Shown: piece after piece, positions 14,901-27,825 of the stretch
How positions within the stretch are numbered: position 1 is the first letter of the stretch
How the letters are laid out: every line of letters begins with the position of its first letter
DNA from: Aphidius gifuensis
Lineage: Eukaryota; Arthropoda; Insecta; Hymenoptera; Braconidae
Length of the DNA stretch: 64,000 bases
Reading direction: 5' to 3'
NCBI RefSeq assembly: GCF_014905175.1
Contig: NC_057790.1
Coordinates: 26,066,469-26,130,468 of the forward strand
The notes under the pieces: model-generated
Seen by the model: the letters and a program-made list of their open reading frames with translations, nothing else
Told to the model about the DNA's origin: nothing
Database searches by the model: none
Program-made: the position numbers and the translations under genes

Positions 14901-17900
14901 ACCGGATGTTGTACGTAAATTGTTTTAGTTGATATAGTTTTGAGGCTGATTTAGTCATCATAAAGTTATAAAATTATTAAATTACAATTTACAATTACAA
15001 TAAACAATTGTTTAATTATTGTGTTATAATTTTGATTAGTACAAGACAAAAGTCCTAAATTTAAAATTATAAATGATTTATAAAAATTACTTGAATATAT
15101 CTCAAATAATTATTGTTAGTTTTAAATGAATAAAAAAAAACACAAAGTGTCGACTAAGTCAACTTGTATACCAGTCGTTATTTACCCTTGATTAAATAAA
15201 CAAAAAAAAAATGTATAAAATTAATGAAAAAATTTAAATTGTTGAACACGTAGATATGCAAGGCATTTCTTCAATTCACTTTTCAAGACAACAGTCTGAC
15301 AAGTCAAGATAATTTACTCGCTTAAGCGTCATGTCAGTGTGCATGTTTGTCGGCATTTTATTTCATTTTGTTTTTTTTTTTTCTTGCAATATATAAATAA
15401 GAAAAATAAATACATAAGCTATACCAAGTGATATAAATAAAGTATATAATTCAGCATGGGTATATTGTGTATGTATATAAGATGTCCTTTTTGTCGTGGG
15501 AAAGAGGAAACACTCGACGGCACGTCCCTGAAGACCGATTCAATCTTTCCCACCGTCTTTTCCTCGGGGCTATCAATGTTTTCCGCCTCGGAGAAGGACC
15601 AAGAAAATAAAATCGCTCTGTGAACCACAATACCAACGTAACTGACATCTTGTTTATCACTATCGCTCTTTTTTACCATTTATCTCATCGACAAACTCAT
15701 CTTTTTTTTTTTCGTCTGTATACACCCTTAGCAAAAAGAAAAAAATTAAATGTTTTTTTTTTTTTTTTTTTCTTTAAATAAACACTGTATCATTGAAATA
15801 AAAAATTTTACGATGGAGATTGTTGTTGAAGACGTCATCTTTGTTTGAATTTTGTATAGCACAATTTTTATATACATTTTAGAAAAAATTTAATTTTATA
15901 AAATTAAAATTATGCAATGATTTTTTGAGAGTTAAAAAGACGGAGAATTTATGGGGCAAGTATCAATTCATTATTGTACATGTGTATGTATATTTTTGTA
16001 GATTAATAAAAATAATTTTATAAAAATAATAAATTAATTATAGACTGAAAATTTGATTTTTCTTTATTAACAATAATTTATAATGTTGAATAAATTATTT
16101 TTTTTTTAAATTTATTATAATAAAAAGCTTATTTGGTAATATAAAATTAAATAAAAGACAAAAAAATTATACATATAATTTACAATTTACAATGTCAATT
16201 TTAATTGTCATAAAAAAAAATATAAATTTTATTTTTATCTATTGTATTTACAGATGAAAGGTGTGAATTAAAATATTTTTATTTTATATTTTATTTTTTA
16301 CTGATTATTTCTATGAATAATAAATAATTTGATGATTTAAAAAAAATATTATTGGGTGTCAATTATCCCTGACGTATAGTATCACACGAAAATCCTTTTT
16401 CCCGGTAACTTGTCAAAAGAAGAAAATTAAAAAAAGTAAAAAAAAAAACAAATACTGGATTGTAAGGTGGATTTTTGCAAACGATAGTAATTTTCAAATG
16501 AAAAAAAAAATATAATTCAAGTTATACTAGTTGAAGTAACATGAAAAGGGCGTTTGCGAATTGAATTGTACTGGAAGAACTAAAACCTACTAATATGCTA
16601 ATCGAAATTTCCAAAAGCACTTTGTATGTACCATGATTTTATTTTTTATTTGCCGCAAGCTCAGTTTGAAAATTAAAAGGTAACATGTCAAGCATTTTAT
16701 ATATATATATTTTTTTTTTCAATTCTTTTTTTAACTTATTCAACACATCCTTCAAATTATTATCTTTTTTTTATTTTTTTTTTTTTTTATATCATTTGAC
16801 CTCACTGAGAATTTGCATGACAAACGTAAAACTCACAACCTCTGAGCCTTTTTTTCTCGTCTGCTCTTAACATATATTTATTTATTTTTTTTTTTATTTT
16901 TTACCATTTTTTAATCTACAAAAACTGTCCGGTATTTTGTTTCAAGTGTTTGACGTTTAATAGCTGTTTTAAAAAAATTTTTTTTTTTCATTTTAATATC
17001 CTCTTAAACTTTTGTTAAAATAATATTTAAAAATTTAAATAATTCACGTCAATAATAAATTTAATTTTTAATTTTTATATCTCATTAAGTATTTTTAATT
17101 TTAGTATAACATATTTTTTGTTAATTTGTTTATTTTTTTATATATTTTAAAATATTATTAATATTAATTCCACTTGATGTGTATATATTGTTGTAAATCC
17201 TCAAATTATCGTAATGACGATGATGTTGTCATGTAGTTTCAACATGAAACGTTCATTATTATAATTGCTTTACCCAAATTGCTCTTGTTTGACTTGCGAA
17301 ACTTTATATAGCAATATCGAGTGTCAAATGTGATTGGTGAAGCTTGAAAGTTATATTCAATATCTTTGTCAATTTGCAATAATATATTATTATAAATAAA
17401 CTAATTAATTTATAATTTTGTATGACAAAAAAGAGGTGCATCTTTATGCATTTGTAAATAATATTCAAGCACAAAAATTATTAACAAATTAAAACTAGCC
17501 TTGAAAGCTTACAAACCAATAAACTGTGATTTCATTTTTAATTACATATTAAAAGTAATTTAGGAAAAAAATATTAATTTATCATCAACGAAATATTTAA
17601 TCATTGCCAAATCATCAGACAGATTTCTATTTTTTTCTCTAATGTTCTGGGCAAATGAAAAATTCAAATAGAAAAAAAAAAAAAAATCAAGTCATTCAAA
17701 GAAAAACTAGAACAACATTACGATGTGTACAATGAGCAAAATATTTTCAATAATTGGACGAAATAAAAATAAATTTTGAAGAAATTTCCAGCTGGTTATT
17801 AGTAAAATAATTTTAGAGGACTTGAAATTATGTCCAGGCTCAAAAAATAATAATAATAAATAGTAAAATGAAAAATAAAAAAAAAAAAAATGACTGAAGG

Positions 17901-20900
17901 GTAAAAAAAAAAGAAAAAAAAAAAAATTGAGAGAGAATCATTGGCCGCGAGAGAGCTTTCAGTGTTTGAAAGGAGAAAAAGAAGGGTTTTACTAATATTG
18001 CTAAGTGCATAGCCACCAACCACCCCATGTATGATAGGATGCACCCATCAAAACAAGCAACCACAATCCAACAACTCATCTTTTAAATTTACAACGAAAC
18101 GTGTTTCATTCCATCGTCAACGTACTTCTTCTTATCATTTTTATTACTTACTTTATATATATATTGTTTTTTTTTTTATGTATGTATATGTCTTTGTTCA
18201 TATTTTTTAAAATAAACATCAACAATGGAACCATCAATAATGATTTTTTTCGAATTTCGAATAAATTACTATTCGCTTGATAAAAAAATTTTATTTCGAT
18301 AATATTTAAAACTGAATTATTTATGGTTTAAATTTAATGATAAATAATTATTTTTTATTTTTAAATTAATTATCAATTTATTTGTTCAATAATATAATAA
18401 TATTTTTAATTAAATTTATCGAAAAAAAAATTTGTAAATTTTTCTAAATTTCGAATCGAAATAATTATTACCTAATAATGTTGTGAATAATATTTCATAG
18501 ATTTAAATTTTAAAAATAATTAGAAATTACTTAAAAAAAAATTAAGAAGTAATCATAATTTGTAATACAAAATAATATAAAATTAATTGAATTATTGTTA
18601 TGTAATTTTAATTTAATGATATAAAACAATTGAATTAAAGTGTAAAATGATTTCTTGTGTTATTAAATTATAATGAATAATTATTAGTTGTCATGAATGA
18701 ATATAAATTGTTTAAAAAATAATATGAATAATTAAAATTCATAATGATACACGTATTATCAGTTAATCCAGAGATTATAGAATCCACAAAGATCCATTTT
18801 GGTATTTAAGGATTATCAAATAGAATTTATAAAGAGAAACAATTGCATACAGATGTAAATTTTATATATACATTTACTCATTGAAACATGGATGTTGATA
18901 ATATTATAATTTATATATATAGAAATGAAAATACTATTGTTATTTGTCTTGGTTATTTATACTCTCTCAAACAAACCACCGACAGCCCTTCATTAAAATA
19001 ATTGCTTCTTCATCTTTTGCATCAAAATTATATAATATTATGGTCTGTGTTATTATTATTTATAAGGTAATTAAAACATCAATTAAATTATAATTGATGA
19101 TTTAAAAAAGCATTTTTTTTTTTTTTTAATTTCATTGTTTTTTAAATTTTAATAAATAATAACTATGGGAAATCGATTAATAATTGATTAATTAATTTCT
19201 TGTTATCAACAAAAATACTAAACTATATTAATAATTAATTAATAATGTTTTTTATAATTATTATTAAATATACAAAATGCTACTGAAATGAAATAAATTT
19301 TAATAATTAAAAAAAATTATATTATTTCAATTAATTAACTAAAAATAAGAATTTATAAATTAATATATGAAAATTATTATTTTTCGTATTTTTAAACACT
19401 TTTTCTATACTATCAAACTTTTTTTTTCGAATTAAAACCAATGGAAAAATAAAGAAAAAAATAATAAAGCTAAAATAAATTTTTTCTATCAAATTTAAAT
19501 TTATTTTTAATTTGAATAATCAATTTTTTTTCTTTTAAATAATAAATTAAATATCTTTTTTTAAAAAATCTAATTTTTAGGATTATTTTAAAAAATAATA
19601 TTTTTAGTTTCAATTTTCTAAATTTTTAAAAAATCTAAATTAACGTAAAAATAAAAAATAAAATTTAAACACTGTCATGAATTTTATATTTTTTCCTAAA
19701 AATATTTTTATTTTATAAACAATTTAAACAATAAAATCCTTTAAAAAACCTAAAAGTAATAAATTGTTTTCTATGCAATAAAAAAAAATTTATAAATATC
19801 ACTAAGTACGACCCCTACATACGTGTTCTATTATTTTCCATCCAAGGACAATATAATGTTAAACACTTTGAAAGCATCAATTAAACACTCGAGATGCTTT
19901 TACCTACTCAAAAACAAATAATACATACGAAAAAACTTTTAAACCTTTGTGAAGAACAACCAGTAACACAAAAAGCGAAAATAATAATTAAAAAAAAAAA
20001 AAAGATTTAATGTAAGGTCACGTTTGATAAAACAAAAAGTAAAAAATAATAATAAAAAAAAAAGGATAAAAAATATAGTTATTTAAATTTACAAATGACA
20101 AATATAAGATGAATTTAAAAATTCATATTATCCTGTAATTTATTTATGTACTTTCATCGTATTTCTTCAAGTTGTATCGAAAAGTATATATAATAAAAAA
20201 TAAAATAAGATGAACATGGGGTAACTAGAGAATAAAAAAAACAAAGAAAAAAAAAAAACTATGCTCTTGTAATACACGATATTGAAATTGCTAAAGAATA
20301 AAGACATTGAAGGAAAAAAAATATACTAAAAGACAGTAAAATGATGGTGGTGGTAGTGTTCCATTGCAACTTGAAATGCGATTTTCCTTAAGGTTGATGT
20401 GCTTGTGTCTTGCATGACAATGAGACTCATATTTTCCACTGAATAAATAAAATTACATTTATATATACCTACTCGAATGTCCAATAGCACGTACTCTCTT
20501 TCTGTACCCTTGAATATAAATAATATATTTTTAAAATGTATAAATTTATTACAGTTTTTTCTTTAATACAAAAAAAAAAAAATAAAAATAAATTCAATAG
20601 AAATTTTCATGATAAATAAAATTAATGATTTATATTTTTTTTCATTCTTCCTTAATTAATAAATAACAATGTTTCTTTTTTTCTTTTTTTTTTTTGTCAT
20701 TGTATTTTTAAAATGCATCCAATTGCGTTGAGGATTTTGTAAAATTATTTAATAAAAAATTTTCTTCAATTTTTGTTTTGTTTGTTTTTTTAAAAAAGAT
20801 GTTATCCATCTCATTATTATTAATTTCTTTTTATAATTATATATCTAAACGTTTACATCATACAAGAGGGGTATTGATTTTAGTAATATTGATAATTAAT

Positions 20901-20933
20901 AAATTGTTAAAACAATTTTAAAATGTTTATTAA

Positions 20934-23900
20934 TTACTTCACTAGACCCATTTTTTTCGCTTCAACTTCGTAAATTAGTAACCTCCACATTTTTACAACA
21001 AATACTTCAGCTTCTTCGTCTAAAACCTTGAATTAAAAAAATACAATCATTAGCTATAATTTATTTTAATTATTATTTTAATTTTAATTACCATTTGGAC
21101 ATCATCCAGAATTCCTTGTGGTGAACTACCAGCCATGACTTTACTACAAATAAAATCAACAAGCGTTGGCTCTGGTTCACCAATGTATTCAATGATTTTT
21201 TTATTAATCCATGGCCTTATTCTTTTTTCCATTAAACCCTAAAATAATTTAAAAAGTTTAGAAAACATTATAATATTAAATATATATCCAAAAAACTTAC
21301 ATTATCAATGACAGCCCAATCAAGCTGATATCCAAATAACGCATTTTTATCAGTTGGAATTTTATCAATAAGTGTTTTAATATGTTTTCTTTTTTCTTCT
21401 TGACTTTTAGAAGATTCTTCTTTAGCAATTTTACTGACATTATTATCATCATTATTTTTTTTCTTTTTCTCATCACCATAATCAAGTGGTACTAGTTTAC
21501 GTTTTTTTGAGCTATTAGTAATATCATCATCATCATCAGTATTAAATACATCTTTAACATCCATACGATTTTTTTTTTTGACTGGTAATGTTTGTTGTGA
21601 ATTATTACCAATAATATTATTTGGACTCGATGGTGTTTTATTATCAACTTGATCATTTTTAATAGCACTACTATTGCCACTACCACTACCAGCAACACCA
21701 CCAGCAACACCAGCACCAGCACCAGCAGACATTACAAATGGTACAAAATTACCTAATGAATAAAAATATTTTTAAGCAAATAATTCATTATGAAATATAC
21801 AACAATAGTAACAATAAAAAGTTATATTTTAGAAAAACTTACTGCCACTTGTTTTTTCAGTTGTTTCACTAGTTGCTGACATTCTTGAATCATCATCATG
21901 ATTAATTTGTCCAGGTGTATCATTATGTGATTGACTGGGTGAATGATTTTTTCTATCTCTATCTTGTTCATTATTATCTGTATCAATAATATCAATGGTA
22001 TCTCTTTGATGATGATTTTGATGATGTCTATGATGTCGTCTATGATGATGATGATGTCTTGGTGGTGTTCTTGATGGTATTTCTTCATGTGGTGCATCCT
22101 CAAATTGTATACCATCATCACTATCACTATCAATTGGTTCAGTTTCAATATCTTGTATTTTTTTATTATTATCATTATTATCATTATCATTATTATCATT
22201 ATTTAATTTATCATCATCTTCATCAATAATTGTTATGACAGGTTTTGGCTTGTATTCTTCTTCACGTTCAGCTTTTAATCTTTCAAATTCAGCAGCTGGA
22301 TCTGGATGTGTTTCATCAGCATATAATTTTTCACGTAAACGTTGTAATTCTTGACGTTCAGCACATCTATCACGTGAATCTGATTCAGCTTCAAGTGTTC
22401 TTTCTTCTAAACGTCGTGCTAATTCTTTACCTTTATAATATTTTGCATCATCTCTATCATCATCATAATCTTCTAAAAATTCTTTTAAACGTTTAGCTTC
22501 TTTTTCACGTGCATCACGACGTTGTTTATTTTTTTCAGCTTCTTTTTCATAATCTTTTTGTTTACGTCTTTCACGTCCTTCCCATGCACGTAATCTTTCT
22601 TGATATGCTGCTTCTTTTTCTCTAGCTCTACGTTCATTTTTTTTACGTTCTTTTGTTTCATCTTCTTCTTCACGTTCACGCATTAATTGACGTTCAGTTT
22701 TTCTAACTTCATCACGATCACCACGTTCACGTTCTCTTTCACGATCACGTTCTCTTTCACGATCACGATCTCTTTCACGTTCTCTATCTCTTATTTCACG
22801 ATCACGATCTCTTTCACGTTCATTACGTTCACGTTCACGTTGACGTTCACGTTGATCACGTTGTATATCACGTTCTTTTGATCTTGATTTTGATCTTCTT
22901 CTATCACGTCTATTATCAACATATCCTTTGTGTGACAATGGACTTCCTATGTCATTATTGTGATCATCTTTTGTTATGACAACATCATCATCATTACCAC
23001 CAACACCACCGCCAACAGCACGTCTATCTTTTTTTTCTTTTTCACGTTTTTCACGCTCTTCTTTTTCTACAGCTTCTTTTTTTCTTTTAACTTGTGCTTT
23101 CTCTTCCTCTTGTTTCTAAAAAATACAAAGCATTTTTTTTTTAAATTTAATTTTTCATATTTTTTTTTTTTTCATACTTTAATATTATTTACAATTAAAA
23201 AACCAGTTTTATTTTTTTTTTTTTATCAACAAAATTTAGAAAAAAAAAAAAAATAGATATATTTTATTATTAAAAATCCTATTAGGGGCTATTTGAGGAT
23301 TTTAATAATTTAATTTTAAAAAAATAAAATAAAATAAATCAATTTATTGTCTACAATTTGTTTTTTTTTTTTTAAATTAATTATTTTGTTGATTATTTTT
23401 GTTTTTTTTTTTATTTTCGATCGATGTATACTCACTCTCCATTGAAATGTTTAATCAAGCATCAGCCCAACACTCTGGTAACTTCTATACAATAATAAAT
23501 AAATAATCCTTAAAACTAGTTATATAAAAAAATTAATTAGATAAACAAAAAAAAAAAATTTATTGGCTTCATTGATGTACTTACAACATCAACATATTGC
23601 CATAATGAAAAAAAATATATTTAAAAATAATTTAAAAAGGGTAACAGCATAATTTAATAATTGTTTTTTTTTTCCATAAATAAAATAAAGCAAGTATACC
23701 CGATTGATAGCGTAGAAGATGTAGCCAAAAGTGGCGGACTGCCAAACATTCTCGTGTTAATCCACTCTGGAAGCACCAGTACATCTAATGTCCACCCGAT
23801 AACTGTTGAATATCCAAAGATTCACCGACTTTTTGATACCTCTAATATATTTATTAGCTAATTTTTTTATTTAACATAACAACAACCCCAAAATTTTACC

Positions 23901-26044
23901 GATTAATCAATCATCACGTCTATTAATATTTTAGAAACATCAAACAGCTCATGACAATATTTAAAAAATAAAATAATTTTAACAATTAAAATAATTATTT
24001 ATTGTTATATTTAAATGTAATAAATTGTTCACCACGTTATTAATTAATTACTAATATTTATAATCAATTTTTTCTATCTCAATTTCGATGAGTAAAAATA
24101 TTATTTAAAAAAAAAAAAGAATAGTTTGACTAAACGTTAATTTATGATTTCGATTTTTTAATGTTTTCTTTGTGTGAATTTTACTCACGGTATTGATAAC
24201 ACGATCAGTCTGTGTTGAAGTTATTGGTGAACGAAGTGGATCACACCTAGGCTACTACATGTGTCTGATTGAGACGTTGACAGAAGCTGTTTACACAAAA
24301 CAAACACAACAACTCAACAGTCTCGTAAAAAAATTAAAAATTTATATTTTCTTTCTATTTTTATATAATAATAATTAAATGTCGAAATCGAAATTATTAT
24401 TGTTTCTATTATTTTTAAAATGTGTTCAAGAAACAATGATAAAGTTTGTTGATTTATTTTTTTCTTTTTTTTATCTAATGATATTGATTTGTCTATTTGT
24501 TTGTTTTTTTTTTTGTTAATAATATCTCTGACTTACTGACGATTGGGCAGCCGTTTGTAATTAAACACAAGGAATATTTGAACTTGCTTGAAAGAGACAA
24601 TTGATTGAAGATGTCACCCAACTGACCAACGCAACCCCAACTGTTATATTTACACAAACGAATCACGAATCTTTCAGATGCTAATCACGCTTCCATCCCA
24701 AAAATATATTTTTTTTTTTTTTTTTTAATTATTAATTGTTATTGAGAACAAATTAATAATTGTTTTTTTTTTTTTAAATCTTAATTACCTGGCGTAATAA
24801 TTTTATTTAAAAAAAAAATAATAACTTGTAAAGCCTCAAAAAAATATTTTTCTTTTTTCATCATATTATATAAATAATTGTCGCAAATGAAAAAAAAAAA
24901 AAAAAATGAACAAGTCGAAGAGCCATTGCAAATAAAAGGAAATCAATTTAAAGATTGACTTTTCATCTGAATAATTTTAAATGTATTATGTGATAATTAC
25001 CTTCATAACTTCTCTGAATTTTCCAATTTCACGTGATATTAATTCTCGTTTATCTTCTTCTATTTCAGCATCATCTAGGTCCAGTGATTTTGCTAATAAT
25101 TTAGCCTGATACTCCTCATATGCTGCTCTTCTTGCATCTAAAAAAATAAATTTAATAAAACAATTGCATTGTAATGATTGATTTAAAATAGTATTATTAA
25201 TTTTTGTAATTTATATTAACCTGGTGCTGATAGGGCCATTTCAATGTCAACAGAATATTCCGATATGACATTTTTAATTCGAGCAAGTGATTCAGTATCA
25301 AAATGACGCATCGTATCATCCATATAATCATCGCTATCATCATCAATATTTTCAGATGGTTTTTCGTCTTGTAAAGGTGATTGACCACCTTTCAATTTCT
25401 TTCTTCTTTCAGCTATTAAAAAAAACAAAATAAAAGAAATACACAACAATAAATAAATAAAACAATTATTTTTAACAAATTAATTTTACCTTTAAACTGA
25501 TCAAGTACCACTTTAGCTTTAGCATCAACTTTAATTACTAATTTTTTAGGACCAATTTCCATATCATGAAGCAATCTAACAGCACGTAAACCAGCATCTG
25601 GACCAGCATATTCACAAAAACCAAAACCTTGCACTCTTTTCCAGGATAAAACATGACCACAAGCACCAAGAATTTGTCTTATCATAATATCTGGTGCTCT
25701 ATCCATAATATTACCAACAAATACTGTAACTGCTGGTCCATTTTCACGTTCACGTCTTCTTATTAATTCATGTCTTGTTTGTCCCCTTGAATAACGAACA
25801 GCTGGTGCTGACGTTTGCATTGGTGTTATTGGTCTTTGAATCATAGGCTAAAAAATACATGAATTATTTAACAAGTATAAAAATAATTACTATAGAAATG
25901 ATATTGTTATTGTTTTTTTTTTGTAAATAAACTCACATGATTCATTGGCATAACTCCACCGATTATTGGAGGTGGTGCTCCAACCATGTATGGCATTGGA
26001 GGCATACCAGGCATACCCATTGGCGGTTGTCCAGGATAAGACAT
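20934..26044 (-). CDS. RBM25: RNA-binding protein 25, splicing regulator (RRM, RE/RD-rich region, PWI)
   Basis: Eight minus-strand coding exons join in frame: 26044-25937, 25847-25490, 25412-25221, 25137-25001, 23115-21843, 21752-21301, 21238-21092 and 21026-20934, giving 919 aa. All junctions have GT..AG. Residues 1-75 are Pro/Met/Gly-rich. An RRM spans about 76-152, with RNP2-like VFVGNI and RNP1-like VQGFGFCEYA. A long Arg/Glu/Asp-rich low-complexity region follows in the large exon. The C-terminus is a PWI domain beginning near KRIRPWINKKI (about 845) and running to the end. This order is diagnostic of RBM25, a nuclear U1-snRNP-associated regulator of alternative splicing; human RBM25 is 843 aa, so the length is normal. 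The start was chosen because MSYPGQPPMGMPG is the family-type N-terminus. The 1.9 kb fourth coding intron holds candidate regulated exons, listed separately. Confidence 0.95.
23690..23860. other. GC-balanced island in RBM25 intron 4
   Basis: About 170 bp of balanced composition inside an AT-rich intron. The plus strand is open throughout (for example SVEDVAKSGGLPNILVLIHS) but has no ATG or splice sites to make a gene. On the minus strand a donor-like G|GTATAC and an AG|AGGTATC acceptor could bound another stop-containing exon. I cannot choose between a conserved regulatory exon and a decayed insertion. Confidence 0.3.
24189..24286 (-). other. Candidate cassette (poison) exon in RBM25 intron 4, copy 1
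   Basis: On the minus strand a strong acceptor (TTTGTTTTGTGTAAACAG) precedes 24286, and the donor GTGAGT follows 24189. The 98-nt exon is far less AT-rich than the intron around it. It would be entered in phase 0 after the exon ending at 25001 and reads into TAA after 21 codons. Its length is also not a multiple of three, so inclusion would truncate RBM25 before the RE-rich region. Seen: splice signals and stop. Inferred: use as a regulated exon. Confidence 0.45.
24537..24640 (-). other. Candidate cassette (poison) exon in RBM25 intron 4, copy 2
   Basis: The minus-strand acceptor context (TTTGTGTAAATATAACAG) resembles that of the exon at 24189-24286, and the donor is a consensus GTAAGT immediately below 24537. 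The 104-nt segment is GC-balanced, would be read in phase 0 and reaches TGA after 8 codons. The alternative acceptor TTTCAAG lies inside it. Confidence 0.4.
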
Positions 26045-26073
26045 TCTCACTTTTATAAATAACTCTTTTATTT

Positions 26074-26620
26074 ACTCAAAAAAAAAACAATAATATCTGT
26101 AAATAAATAATTGTCATTAGTATTTTTGCATTATAAATAAAATCATTTGCTCCAAAAATAAAATTATGTACTTGTATATTTTTTAAAATGAATGAATCAA
26201 CTAAATTTTTTATAAACAGACTATGACAAACTGTCAGTTGACATAAAATTAATTAATAACTTAATTGTTGGTTTGTTAATGTTATAAAAAATTTAAGTAA
26301 TGATGAATTATTACTTACAATAATATTCAGATGACAGCAATACCGATGCCAAGCTTAATTTATTAATGGAGGCCAGTGTTGAACATAACCATCAAAATTT
26401 ATAATAATTTTAATATCAATACATAATTATTATTATACACATTTTGGAAATGAATTTTTACACAATTACACTTGATATGATATTGCTAATATTTACGACT
26501 ATACATAATTGGTGTATGGATTAATTTAATTTTATATTTATATTTGTAATCACTCAAGTTTTTTCTTAGGGGACTCTACCGACTCTATTTCTTGCCAGTG
26601 CCGCCATTTTATATAATAAT
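26074..26620 (-). promoter_or_regulatory. RBM25 5' UTR intron, leader exon and promoter region
   Basis: Upstream of the ATG a likely acceptor (TTTTTTTTTTGAG) lies at 26075-26077. A consensus donor GTAAGT at 26313-26318 marks the end of a non-coding leader exon starting at 26319. The GC-balanced stretch 26575-26610 contains AAAATGGCGGC on the minus strand at 26600-26610, a YY1/Pleiohomeotic-type core often found near starts of housekeeping genes. No TATA box is evident at the expected distance. The transcription start is inferred to lie between about 26330 and 26610. Confidence 0.45.
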
Positions 26621-27017
26621 AATAATAGGTATATTTTTTTTTTTCATCAAATGGTAATTGGTATCGTTCTTATCGACGTACTTTTTGAATTTAAATTTGA
26701 AAACAAAATTATTATTATTATATCCGTGAAACAATAATTGTATATTTTGTTTAACTGGCTACAAAATTGATATTTAATGTTAAAAAAATGAATGTTGAAT
26801 GTTGAAGGTTAAATGAACTTGATTACGATTGTAATTTTCTTGATGATTTTCTTTATAATTGATTATTTGGAAGTTTGTTTTTTTTTTTAATTATAAATAA
26901 AGTGAAACAACTGTATTATTTTTTTTAAATAATATTATTATTTTTAAATATTGTGGTTCAACATAAATTTTTAAAGATAATCAAAACACTTGATGATAGA
27001 TAATTGAAATTATTGTT

Positions 27018-27175
27018 AAGGTGAAACACAAGTTGTCTTGTTTTACCGGTAAAGTCTGTATATGCTTTTCTATACAAAAAAATACTTTTATTATTGTCTT
27101 ATTTTTTTTTTTTTTATGTAAAGGAAAGCATACAGACTTTACCGGTAAAATATAGGACGACTTGTGTATCACCTT
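27018..27175. repeat. Imperfect inverted repeat with arms of about 55 bp
   Basis: The left arm begins AAGGTGAAACACAAG (27018) and the right arm is its imperfect reverse complement ending CTTGTGTATCACCTT (27175). Both arms carry ACCGGTAAA and the sequence AAGTCTGTAT in inverted orientation, separated by a T-rich loop. This is the form of a foldback element or small MITE. No target-site duplication could be defined. Confidence 0.75.
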
Positions 27176-27532
27176 GATAGAATTACCTTGATGAGTAAAG
27201 TCACCGACAAAATATCCGGACATTGCTTCGCCGCACAGTTTGCTATAATGATGGTGTTGTGCAGGCCAAAAAAATACTACTTGCAAAACACGAGCAGAAT
27301 TTTTAAAATTAGTTTATTTTTGTTTTTTTTATTTTAGTTTGTATATTTTTAAATCACGATCATAGATTATAATTAGGTAAGGTGAATTTCCGCTATAGTT
27401 GAAAAAAGTTTATCTGAATTGTCAAGTAGTATTTCAAAAAAACTTAGGTTTTACATTAGTAAACTCACCACTCAAAAGAAATCGTATTTCATGTAAAAGA
27501 ATTGCAATCATTTTTCTCAGCTGTAACATCAT

Positions 27533-27825
27533 CCCTGGTGGAAAAAATCTCTTCGGATTTTCTCCGAATTTCTCCGTATTTTTTCGAATTTTTTCGCAAC
27601 TGAGACTTCCGGAGATATTTACGGAGTAATCTCCAGACTATTTTTAAAATATCTCCGGATATTTTTCGGAATTTTCGTTTAAAAAAACCAACAAAAAAAA
27701 ATGGAAAAATCAATAAAAAAAAAACAGAAATAAGAGCTTACATAGTAAAATAAAGAAGAAATTTTTTTACGAAAAAATCCGGAGAAAATCCGAAAAAAAC
27801 TCTGGAGAGATTTTTTCCACCAGGG
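27533..27825. mobile_element. MITE-like element with CCCTGGTGG termini
   Basis: A 293-bp element. Its left end CCCTGGTGGAAAAAATCTCT at 27533 is matched by an exact 20-bp inverted copy ending at 27825. Inner sequences are further inverted repeats rich in TCCGGA and TCTCCG blocks. It has no ORF of transposase type, so it is non-autonomous. Flanks (cat / tat) do not give a clear target-site duplication, so the superfamily is unknown. Confidence 0.75.

Larger units (their letters stand above)
9180..20930. other. Gene-poor AT-rich region with scattered GC-balanced islands
   Basis: No multi-exon gene can be assembled here on either strand. Islands of more balanced composition lie at about 9210-9430 (including a GGT/GTG-rich run near 9385-9430), 10200-10460, 11480-11600, 11810-11980, 14560-14930, 15260-15680 and 17930-18090. 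The two best coding-like islands are listed separately. The minus-strand frame at 15419-15679 is open for 86 codons but has no recognisable domain. Confidence 0.5.

Noticed and set aside
14634..14932. Overlapping open frames on both strands near 14.7 kb
   Set aside because: No recognisable domain or splice context; both strands are open equally, so chance is likely.
21297..22938. Several additional open frames on both strands across the RBM25 large exons
   Set aside because: They are shadows of the repetitive Arg/Glu/Asp and Asp/Asn/His codons of RBM25; only the frame with conserved splice phases and the RRM/PWI ends is real.
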